From Helianthus annuus (taxonomy: Eukaryota; Streptophyta; Magnoliopsida; Asterales; Asteraceae), in assembly GCF_002127325.2 (NCBI RefSeq), contig NC_035437.2, positions 112,236,821-112,300,820 of the forward strand: a stretch of DNA of 64,000 bases, in the 5' to 3' direction. Positions 1-9,220 of the stretch are shown piece by piece. Positions within the stretch are counted from its first letter, which is position 1, and each line of letters starts with the position of its first letter. The position numbers and the translations under genes are program-made. The notes under the pieces are model-generated. The model was given only the letters and a program-made list of their open reading frames with translations, ran no database searches and was not told the origin of the DNA.

Positions 1-1
1 T

Positions 2-445
2 CCGCGGTACGTCGGACCGTTCGAAATCATTGAGAAGATAGGCAAAGTAGCCTACAAGTTGAACCTACCAGCTGAACTCGGAGCAGTTCACAATGTCTTT
101 CATGTGTCGAACCTAAAGAAGTGCCTATCAGATGAAAACCTCATCATTCCTTTCAAAGAACTCACTATCGACGAGCGGTTGCAGTTCGTCGAGGAACCAG
201 TTGAAATCACGGACCGGGATGTGAAGGTCCTCAAAAGCAAGAGAATCCCTCTTGTTCGAGTACGTTGGAACTCCAAACGTGGCCCAGAGTACACCTGGGA
301 ACGCGAAGATAAGATGATAGAAAAGTACCCCCAGTTATTCGAAACCAATGCAACCACTGCTGAGGATGAAGCTACTACTTCGGAATTTCGGGACGAAATT
401 CCAGATCAACGGGGGGAGGATGTGACACCCCAGGAAAACCAGTGA
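2..445 (+). CDS. Ty3/gypsy polyprotein, C-terminal end of integrase plus chromodomain (element D, partial)
   Basis: The open frame enters from the left edge and ends at TGA 443-445. It begins with the integrase C-terminal motif PRYVGPFEIIEKIG, continues through AYKLNLPAEL and FHVSNLKKC, and then reads a chromodomain (FVEEPVEITDRDV, then VRVRWNSKRGPEYTWERED, ending KYPQLF). Chromodomains of chromoviral Ty3/gypsy elements are thought to guide integration into heterochromatin. The upstream gag, protease, RT and RNase H lie outside the window. The last ~20 codons are unusual: they read through a hairpin and a polypurine-like tract that normally lie after the stop codon (compare element C), so the C-terminus looks extended. 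Identity is certain; whether D is complete cannot be judged here. Confidence 0.93.
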   Translation, partial: PRYVGPFEIIEKIGKVAYKLNLPAELGAVHNVFHVSNLKKCLSDENLIIPFKELTIDERLQFVEEPVEITDRDVKVLKSKRIPLVRVRWNSKRGPEYTWEREDKMIEKYPQLFETNATTAEDEATTSEFRDEIPDQRGEDVTPQENQ

Positions 446-521
446 ACGTTATAATTTACCTAGCTTCCTCAGTGAGTGCATACCAAATTTCGGGACGAAA
501 TTTCCAATTAGTTTGGGATAA
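382..521 (+). promoter_or_regulatory. Two successive hairpin + polypurine-tract modules before the D LTR
   Basis: The first module is a hairpin with arms 382-390 and 394-402 (loop GGA), followed by purine-rich acggggggagga (409-420) and then TGTGACACCCC at 421. The second is a hairpin with arms 485-492 and 496-503 (loop GGA), followed by gtttgggataa (511-521) and TGTGACAACTCG at 522. Polypurine tracts prime plus-strand DNA synthesis next to the 3' LTR. The first module matches the PPT of element C better, so the true LTR start could be 421 rather than 522. The 5' LTR, outside the window, would settle this. Confidence 0.7.
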
Positions 522-1428
522 TGTGACAACTCGAATTTTAGACTTACTTTGTGTAACGATACGTGCTATTGAGAACGCTATTAATTGGATAACTATGTGA
601 TTATGTTATTATGTGCATTGTGTGATATATGTTTGTATGTTAATTGAGCCGAACCCAAACCACACATTATAACCGGTCACACAAGCCATTCGGGCCGCTC
701 CTTGAAACCGGATCCCATTAGATAGCCGAGTTGGGCTCGGCCCACTCCCCACTCGCAAATACAAACCAAGTTAGGGGTTTGATTTCATGTTTTTCCTAAA
801 CACGTAAACACTCACACACACAACCCTACTTCTCTCTCTCTCGTCTCTCCCTCTCGGCTTGAGTTGAAACCCGACGGCACCAAGGATCCACGCTCGGATC
901 AAATCCTACTCACCTCTTTGATATCGGTTAGTGCTTTACATTATGTTTGTAATCGTGATGTGTTACATGTTATGTAAATCGGCTGTGATTTAATATCGGT
1001 TGAATGATAATATGATTGTTATATAATCGGCTCTTATGTGTGATTGTTAAGATTTGATATTCATTAATCGGCTGTATGGGTTGTGCGTGAATGATTGGAC
1101 ATATCTACATGTTAAGGTGTATTTTAGAAATCATGTTCGGATTGTATGAGATAAAATCAGTAAATGGTTGATATGATGTTTAACTAGAATGATATGAATA
1201 TTGTTCATATGTTTCATAAGGGTTCATAGGAATGGATGATTAGAAAACCCTGTTTGATCGATGATTGCTTGAATGGTAAACTGTTAATTGTTCTTAATGA
1301 TAATATTAAAGATGTGTATGATTGAGAATAATTGCCATTTGATTCGATTTGTGAAACTGCCAATGTGTTAGCTGAAATTACGGAAGTAAATTGTCTAAAA
1401 TCATGGAAAGTTGTTAGATGCCTTGTTG

Positions 1429-1626
1429 CGACCCAGATTGCGAGTCGATACCTCACCATCCCGACTCGAGACCACAACAGCATGAACCGAAACCACGGTT
1501 GCGAGTCCCGTTGCGACTCGTAACCAGACCATGACAAGCCGAGATCACCATTGCGACTCGTAATCCCCCGTTGCGACTCGTAATCTCCAATTGCGACACG
1601 AGATCGCTGGTTGCGACTCGAGTCCC
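1429..1626 (+). repeat. Degenerate short direct repeats (ttgcgactcg core) in the D LTR
   Basis: The motif ttgcgactcg, or close variants (ttgcgagtc, ttgcgacacg), occurs about eight times at irregular spacing of 16-45 bases. It is rich in CpG compared with its surroundings. Element B carries a different but analogous array in its own LTR (8459-8584). Function is unknown. Confidence 0.7.
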
Positions 1627-2147
1627 GTTAGTTCGTACACTGTTGGACCCTGCACTGTCACGGGCCCAATTGATTGGGCCAAATAATTTGGACTTATGAC
1701 TGTATGTTATTGGATTGCTTATCTGGTTGGGCCGATATGTTATTTGATAGTATGTAATTGGGCTGATTGTCTTTTGGGCTTAGACATTGGATCGCACAAG
1801 TTTAATATGTGGTATATAGTTGGGCCGGGTTATGTTGGGCCGAGATTAGAACGCACAAGTTATGCTCTTGACTGCTAAGTGTTACCATGTTCTATAAGTG
1901 CTCGAAACATGTTAACTTGTATGTTTTATACGTGCATTACGTGAAGTCAAGACCTGACTTGTATTACAACCATGATAGGACGTGGTTGATCATTTACTAG
2001 CTTATCTATACTCTTTGTGTATCTGCCGAGCAAACCAAGGTGAGTTCACACAGCCAAGGCATGGGATTCCCGGGTTGGGAATTGGGTTGGATATGTTGAT
2101 ATGGAATGATTATTCGTACTTACGCATTCACTAGACTATAGACCATC

Positions 2148-2397
2148 GTCCTCAGGATAGTCAGGACACGTTACGTAAAGCCTACGTAACCCAGTATTTG
2201 CCATTTGTCTCCCGGGTCGGGAGGACACGTTACGTAAAGCATACGTAACCCAATACCTTCTACTGTCTTCCGGGTCGGAAGGACACGCTGCGTAAAGCCT
2301 ACGTAGCCCCCACGCGTACCACTGTCCTCGGGGAAGGGCACGTCACGTAAAGCCTACGTGACCCAGTACGTATTCCTGTTCTCGGTTTAAGAAGAAC
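2148..2397 (+). repeat. Tandem array of paired, covarying hairpins in the D LTR
   Basis: There are four units of about 58-60 bp plus a partial fifth. Each full unit has stem a (2148-2152/2163-2167; 2207-2213/2219-2226; 2265-2271/2277-2284; 2323-2328/2335-2340), and then two or three bases later stem b with loop aaagcct or aaagcat (2170-2176/2184-2190; 2229-2235/2243-2249; 2287-2293/2301-2307; 2342-2348/2356-2362). Stem b reads GTTACGT/ACGTAAC, GCTGCGT/ACGTAGC or GTCACGT/ACGTGAC in different units, so pairing is kept while sequence changes. The fifth unit has only stem a (2378-2382/2393-2397). Further simple hairpins follow at 2427-2448 and 2459-2473. Confidence 0.85.
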
Positions 2398-2871
2398 ACA
2401 TGGTTGCACTAGTCTAGTAAGTACCATAATGGGAATCCCCCATTATAAAGGATAAATGTGAGAATCCCTCACCAGTAGTATATACATGTATGGGAAGCCC
2501 CCACTAGATGAACTTACGCATTACTGTTATGAACTTACTTTCTGTGAACTCGCTCAACTAGTTTGTTGATTATTTGCTGCATGCCTTGCAGGACCTTAGG
2601 TACATTATGGAGCTTGCACAGGGAGGAGCGGGTCGTTGTGGGATACGGATCATGAACGATATTTGAACTTATAACTATTTCGAGTTTACATTACTATGCT
2701 TCCGCTACTTAAACAATGTTTGGTTTTGAAACATCAATCATGTCATGATGAACTACCTTAGTTACTTTTATTATTATTAAATGCTATGTTTGATATGATT
2801 GATGGCTTGATCCTGGTCATGTCACGCCTCCAAGCGGTGATACTCCGCGGTTGGATTTTGGGGGTGTGACA

Positions 2872-4083
2872 TAAATGCCAATTTCATGTATTATGCTAAT
2901 TTAAAGTCTACTAGCTAGAATACGAAATCAAGCATAGCATAACGGAACCGTAGTTACGTACCTTTAAAGCACACCTTTCAAGCGTGTATTACCTCCGGCT
3001 TGTCTACCTGACGACCCGGGTTCTTTACCTATAGAGCTCCATTCACAACCAAATTTAGAACTCTTTCATAACCAAAAATCGGACAATTCATTATGATATT
3101 CAAATCTGCGTTTTTGTCCGATCTTTAACGTTTTACTCATCACTTAGGCGTTTTAACAAACACCTAGCGGGTCAGATTTTTACATAACCATTACTAGGTT
3201 CTTGACATGTTATTTTCATCTACATCCACTTCAATTAACAAATCTATACTAAATTTTAACATGAATAATTTCGGATTCGCCACATGAATTCAGATTTCAC
3301 TAGAATAAGAACCATAATTCTAGTGTTTATTTAGTTTCTACAAACTAACTAATCACCTTCAATGGTGATTATAAACCCCACAAGTAAAATGCTAGATTTT
3401 AACAAGAAATCATCTAGGGTTTATCCCTAGATGCCATATTACTTCTAATTCCATCCATGCAAGACATAATCAAGCTCAATTTCAGTTTTTCACAATTAAC
3501 CTAGAACTTGAGATAAATCAAAATACTGGAATTTTGCATACCTTGCGATCCCTTCAGTGAGGTGATCACTAATTCGTGTTTAGAACTTGATTTGGGACTC
3601 AATTGAACCTTCAATTTGATCAAATTTGACATGCACTAGGGTTTGGTGGGGAGCCAGTGTCGCCCTTGTGTTCTTGTTCGACCAGGACCTCCATTTGAGG
3701 GGTTTGGTTTTATTTTTTTGTTTTAAAACTAATAATATTAGTTTCAAATTTAACAACATTGATCCCTCCCCTTTTGTTTAACTTATATCTTTGGCAATTT
3801 AACTCTATTCATGCTTTAACACAAGACAACCAACTAACTAGGTTATTTATTTCCTAGTCAGTTTAGTATGTTCGGGAAATCATAACCCGTTTTACTTTAA
3901 GTCCCGTTAAATCGGGCCTTTTATCTTCCTATTTTCTTGAAAGCTCTTATTCACTTTAAATAAATATTAGGATTATTCAATTAATTCCTAATACTTGCCA
4001 GTTTACTTTTACCACTAACGGTATTTTCCCCGTCTTTAGTATTTACGGGGTTTAATTACCAAACCCGTTTTCGGGGTGTTACA
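2872..4083 (-). mobile_element. 3' LTR of element A, fragment right of the D insertion
   Basis: It matches 35344-36555 over its whole 1212-base length with about nine differences by eye. Read on the minus strand it starts TGTAACACCCCG at 4083. The remainder of this LTR lies to the left of element D, outside the window. It contains the same hairpins as the right copy. Confidence 0.9.
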
Positions 4084-4120
4084 AGTCTACCCCCTTAAAG
4101 AGGTTTCGTCCTCGAAACCT
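4084..4120 (-). promoter_or_regulatory. Polypurine tract and preceding hairpin of element A
   Basis: On the minus strand, a hairpin with 8-bp arms AGGTTTCG/CGAAACCT (positions 4113-4120 and 4101-4108, loop AGGA) is followed by the purine-rich CTTTAAGGGGGTAGACT, then the LTR start TGTAACACC at 4083. This is the expected order internal region, PPT, 3' LTR for a minus-strand element. Confidence 0.85.
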
Positions 4121-5694
4121 TTTCTTACGTAATTCATTGAGTTTAAACTCAATGTATTTGATCCGAGAAATCTTTTAAACATTACTTATACCTTTAACCA
4201 ATTGTTAGTATTACCAGATAAGTATGGTAACATCTTTTTGGTCACTAATTGTCTACGTATCTCATACGACATAGTGCAACTTGAAATAACGTAATCTCGT
4301 TATTCCCACTAGTTTAGTTAACTTAGCGATATCCATCGCTTTCATATACTATCGAATTCTTTATGAATCCGTTACTTTGACCCGTTTAAAGGTCTTTAGT
4401 GAAATCCTTCACTTTTAGCCACAAATTCTTTTGTTTTCAAATTTATTTATTCGGTTCAGTTTTAATGAATCTACCACTTACAAGCAACCAAATTTATTTA
4501 AATCACCTTAACCGATCTCACTAACTAGACTTATTAGTCCAGTTACTTTCACCGCTCGCTTAGTTATAATGTGATTCTACCTCACATTGCATTTCTTGAC
4601 CGTGATCATGTCACGTCATTCTAAATTTCATATCAACTTTTTATTTCCGAAAATATTACTTTTCGAATATATCGCCTTGCACCAATCAGTGTCAAGACTT
4701 ATATCTTTCATGTTTACCGTTTATACGTCTATCATAATACATTTTCGTAGAAACGTTATTTCTTACCAAAACCGAAGTTTTAGTTTAGCGTCTTCCTTTT
4801 AACCTTTGTCAATTATCCATACCGGGATATTGACAGTCCAAAATTTATTCTTTTACAGTCTTAGTTTTATGCGGGGATTCTCAACTGATTCCCTCGCTTT
4901 ATCTAATTAACCCGTAGGTTTTATCACTTAGCCTCATGGGCTATTTTGATTAAACTTTCACCTCTTTAAAGCGAAGTTCTTACAATTTCTTTCTAATCAT
5001 GACCCTTGGGTCGTTTTATCCTCATAGACCTTTCCATTGTTTATAACCCCAAAGGTTATATTGATCCCGTAGATCATTCCTTGCTCATGACATTCTTAAA
5101 ATTTCATGTTTGGTGTCAAGGCACCATGTTTTGTTTAACATCATTTATTTTCGTCTTGATATTATCTTTGACCTTAACCGTAGTCTAAGGCTACATTCGT
5201 TTCTTTTCGGACACATTTTCCGACTTTATGACTTCTCACGTCATTTATGCGTCGGTTTATCTTATGCTCACCATTATCCAGTTTACATACATTTGTATTT
5301 GATTATGTCCCATTACCGGGCTCATTATTCTTTTGCTTTTAATGTTACTATTGTCCCGCTTGTGTTTACTCATGCCGTCCGGCATGATATTATATTCGAC
5401 CTGTTCAACTTTAAAATAGTTGAACATAATTTATTCACAACTCTATTTACATTATCTTGTCATCTTTTAGTTATGACCCTAAAACCCAAGTCTTTTAACT
5501 TTCCATCCGAGTTCCCGTTTCTCGGTCTACGCATGTGTTTAATTCCTACCCATCAACCGGGTGTTTTACCGAAGTCGTTATTATTGCAACCCTCCCGGTA
5601 TGCATTAAGATCTCGCTTCATCTTTTTATTCCGACTTTGTCCTCGAGTTTGGTGTTTCACAAAAACGACCCATTTAGAGACATATTCGCATTTT

Positions 5695-5975
5695 CCGGGT
5701 TCGAGTGTAAGTACACCCTCTCCCAGTGCATATCTTGATCATTCTACATGTTTATATTCTTCGGGTTCGAGTGTAAGTACACCCCCTCCCAATATATGAC
5801 TACATCATTTTACATGTTTCCATGTCTACATGTTTATATTCTTCGGGTTCGAGTGTAAGTACACCCCCTCCCAATACATGTCTACATCATTTTACATGTT
5901 TCCATGTCTACATGTTTATATTCTTCGGGTTCGAGTGTAAGTACACCCCTCCCAATACATGTCTACATCATTTCA
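5695..5975 (+). repeat. ~82-bp tandem repeat in element A
   Basis: The block containing ttcgggttcgagtgtaagta and tacatgtttatattcttcgg recurs with starts at about 5745, 5827 and 5909 (period 82), with a partial unit on the left. The units are nearly identical, so the array arose recently relative to the element, by slippage or unequal exchange. Confidence 0.85.
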
Positions 5976-8271
5976 CATGTTTCTTTGTCCCTTCTCTCGG
6001 GCTCATTATACTAATATAATACGCTTCCGTCACTCGGCTGTGCGTTTACATTATGATCAAATATTTTGCTTATCTGATTCATTTGGGTACTTTTTAATTT
6101 GTCCCACTCACCCCGTCCTTACTACATCGGATGTAAGTATGTCCATCATAAAAAGTTCATGGTATCATGTGTTCACTACCTACTTGGCCAGAGTAAGCGA
6201 TCAACACAGGACATACATGACCCTTTTATAACTTTCACATCGCACCCCATGTAAGTAACACCTCTATTTACTTCTCTTGGAAACAATATCCTGGATAGGT
6301 ATTCTATTCAGGTTTTTCCAAGTTTTCAATCTACATATGCAACTATCAGTTTCTATGTATTTGTTGCATATTTCTATTCATGCAATAATTTAAACGTGCA
6401 CCTGGTAAATGCTTGCCCTAACGGGCTTTCTTGCCATTACTTATTTGCGATCGTTACGCGATTTAGGTCCTTAATGATGTCACACCCCGATTTCCACGTG
6501 TCTAACCGGTGGGCCCGGTGGGGGATTACCGTGACGTAGTTGGCAACAATATAGTCAAACCACACAATATATGAATGCACAGCGGAAGCATAAAGATAAT
6601 TATATTTCAACCATTGTTTGCAACATCAAAGTATTACGAATAGTCGAAAATGTATCCACTGGGGATCAAATAAAAATATAAGTTTTGTTCAACAGACGAA
6701 GGCATCTTAAGCTTACGAGACTCTTTATGATGCTAAGGAGCATATCCAGCCAATTACGCATAGTACCTGCATTTAGTCTTTTTGGGAAAATACGTCAGTT
6801 TACACTGGTAAATACATTCAACCGACACTTTTGAAAAATGTTTATTAAAATTGATTTGAATGCACAAGGCACAAAATCTTTTATAACTTGGGAGAATTAT
6901 TTAAATATATATAATCTTGTGAACGAATTACATGTTCCTTATGCGTTCAGTAGCCCGGATCCAGTCCGGGTTAAAGATCAATAGACACACCACAGCGATC
7001 TATTTATGCACTGACGAGTGTACGCCTACACTCCGCGCTTAGGTCGTGGCCATTTCGTAAAATGATGCCAGGGATATCCGGGACATGGTCATTAACCCCC
7101 CAAAGACTTTTAAGTAACAAGACTGTTTAAACGAGCCGATCAAATTTATTCAATTATCCACTCAATCGGTGGAGAATTTGATGCCCGATCAAGCGGTATA
7201 CTATATACCGTAACCCAAGCCCGTATAACGGAAAATAAGTTAAAAGTATTTACCTTTGCAAGTACAAATCCTTAATCGAAATAAATTGCCGATAGCTTTT
7301 ACTGGTCTCCTAATCTGGAACGAAGGTTTAAATAAACCTATTAGAATCCTAACGGGTCTTTAATTTAGCCGTAGCTTAGACCGGTCAGTTTCAACGGATA
7401 GTTACGGTTTAATAGCGTGAAAGGCGAAAACCGGGAATGGAATGTGATTTTGACCCAACAAGTTTGAAGACTTGTTTTATATGGGTATAATAACCACACT
7501 CTAGATTTTGGGGTCAAAACAATATGGTTTGACCCGTTTCGGCCAGTTTATGTAAACTAGTTACATAAGCCGAACCGTGCGTGCAAAAGACGCAACGGGT
7601 AACCGTAAGAGTCCTACACTGTTTTCCTAAGTCAATATGCTTTAAAGAGGTTGTGGTATCAGTAGGATACCTTCCATAATTCCCGGAACGAGTTTAAGTT
7701 CATATTATGCCCCGTAGGGGTATTTCGGTCTTTTTAAAGATTATAAAAGAGGTTTCTGAGTTCTACAGGAAATCTGAGCTTCCCGAACAGTTTATAAAGT
7801 CTAAAATACTTTATTTATTATTTAAAATCAGTAGCAACTGGAATCGGGTCAAAAGACTTTGTAGAACTCAAGTTATGGCCGAAAAGGGTATATTCGGTAT
7901 TTACCGAACCGTTGGCATAACCGCAGGTTATGAGCAGGTTAAAAATAATTAAAAATCTTTAATTATTTGGACTAGTTAGAGTGAGAATCAGAGGGTGCCC
8001 TTTTTGGGGTTTAAAGCCCACATGATTACCATCATATAACTATCTTTGATTTGACAAACCACTGGACCATTTGTGATTTATCGCAAAGTCAATCGTTAAT
8101 TACGACGGATTGACTTTTAAGCTAAACTAAGCAAAAACTAAGCCACAAAAGGGTAGACAGACTTACAGAAGTTTGGTGCACGACTAGGGATGATAGAAGA
8201 ATGGTTTAGAGCTCCAGAGATGAACTAGAATGCTGATTTGAGGTGTGTTTCAATTGTGCACAATGCATTGG

Positions 8272-8279
8272 CTTTTATA
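8272..8279 (-). promoter_or_regulatory. Putative TATA box of the B LTR
   Basis: On the minus strand the LTR reads CACTATAAAAGCC about 0.9 kb into the LTR; the same box is at 32543-32550 in the other copy. Position and sequence fit a retrotransposon promoter, with transcription towards lower coordinates. This is motif-based only. Confidence 0.5.
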
Positions 8280-8458
8280 GTGAAAAACTTAGCTCAAGAT
8301 CATTACAACTCAACCTACAAGGGTTCATGGATGATCAGCAGGTGTCCTAAGGTGCTAGGGGACATGTAGAGGGCGCCCATACTTCAATTAATGCTCAAAT
8401 GATCGTTCACAAGCTCAAACATTGAATCTGTCCAAAGTTTCTGCATCTGGGACTCGTA

Positions 8459-8584
8459 CGCGGCCCGCATTAGGATTCAGCAACTCGGACGCGGGCCGCA
8501 TGAATCCTAATGTCAGAAAACGAATAAGTAGCTGGCTCGTGGCCCGCATTAAATCACCCTTAACCTTAACGCGGCCCGCATTAG
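8459..8584 (+). repeat. Spaced GCGGCCCGCAT repeats in the B LTR
   Basis: Four occurrences of gcggcccgcatta or its variants (one inverted, gcgggccgcat) lie within 126 bases and are repeated in the other LTR at about 32728-32853. They are strongly GC-rich in an AT-rich LTR. Confidence 0.75.
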
Positions 8585-9185
8585 ACTTGATTTCCAAGAT
8601 TTTCAAATCTTTTGTAATGATTAACCTGACCTTTCGGTTTCGAAGGGGTAACTTTGCGATTTGGCCCTCGATTATTTACCATCAAGGGCCTCGTGCCTTT
8701 TACCCGCATTGTTAAGTCCCCGGTTAGTTTAATTATTATCCGAAAAGCCTTAACTTTTATTGTTGACGCTTTTAACCCCTCTCATACGAATTTGATCATA
8801 ACTTTCTCGTTTTAAAACGGAACTTCGCGAAATTTATATCGCATATTCTAGTGAGCGTATTTTACTGCTACAAAGCCTCGGGTTCGTCAAAGGGTCACTC
8901 AGAGATATAAATTTAACATGTTGACACAATTAACCCCTGTAGCTTGTAATCTCTCACTCTCTTCCGCGTTTCGCTCCGTACGATCCATGATTTATTCGTT
9001 TGAAGGTACGAGCATCGTTTAGGGTTACTATACAGTATATTTACCCTTCGTTGACATTTATAACCCTCAAATTTACATACTTTCAAGGTTTGTCAACTTT
9101 AGTCCTTTATTTAATATTTAATGCCACGTGTAAACTCATGACACGTGTCAACACATTATTGGACACAAAATTTCGAGGTGCTACA

Positions 9186-9220
9186 TCCTCACCCCCTTAA
9201 AATAGATCTCGACCCGAGAT
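9186..9220 (-). promoter_or_regulatory. Polypurine tract and preceding hairpin of element B
   Basis: On the minus strand, a hairpin ATCTCG/CGAGAT with loop GGT (9215-9220 and 9206-9211) is followed by CTATTTTAAGGGGGTGAGGA and then the LTR start TGTAGCACC. The stop codon of the polyprotein remnant (9221-9223) abuts the hairpin, as in element C. Confidence 0.85.

Larger units (their letters stand above)
522..2871 (+). mobile_element. 3' LTR of Ty3/gypsy element D
   Basis: The segment starts TGTGACAACTCG and ends GGGTGTGACA, the TG...CA form expected of an LTR, about 2350 bp (2451 bp if it starts at 421). The insertion lies inside the 3' LTR of element A: sequence from 2872 onward matches 35344 onward. 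The right target repeat would be taaat (2872-2876), which also reads taaat in the uninterrupted copy at 35344-35348. Inside are a CT-rich stretch near 830-860, a short-repeat array (1429-1626) and a hairpin array (2148-2397). No clear TATA box was found. Confidence 0.85.
4084..6472 (-). mobile_element. Internal region of element A, left part; no recognisable coding domain
   Basis: The stretch between A's PPT and the target site of B is AT-rich. I found no gag, protease, RT or integrase motif in it on either strand. The longest open frames (for example 5110-5799 plus, 229 codons) are low-complexity and on the strand opposite to the element. Together with 33461-33821 the internal region is only about 2.75 kb, so A looks like a non-autonomous large retrotransposon derivative that depended on another element's proteins. 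Confidence 0.7.
6478..9185 (-). mobile_element. 3' LTR of element B
   Basis: The plus-strand edges are TGTCACACCCC (6478) and GGTGCTACA (9185). It matches the right LTR (16173-17532 plus 31512-33455) with about 1.5% substitutions by eye. The flanking target duplication is aatga: 6473-6477 on the left and 33456-33460 after the other LTR. It is 2708 bp long; the other copy is about 600 bp longer, because a segment corresponding to 31634-32233 is missing near 7962. Confidence 0.95.

Noticed and set aside
5110..5799. 229-codon plus-strand open frame in element A
   Set aside because: It is low-complexity (Phe/His/Leu-rich), runs antisense to the element and partly through an 82-bp tandem repeat; no domain is visible.
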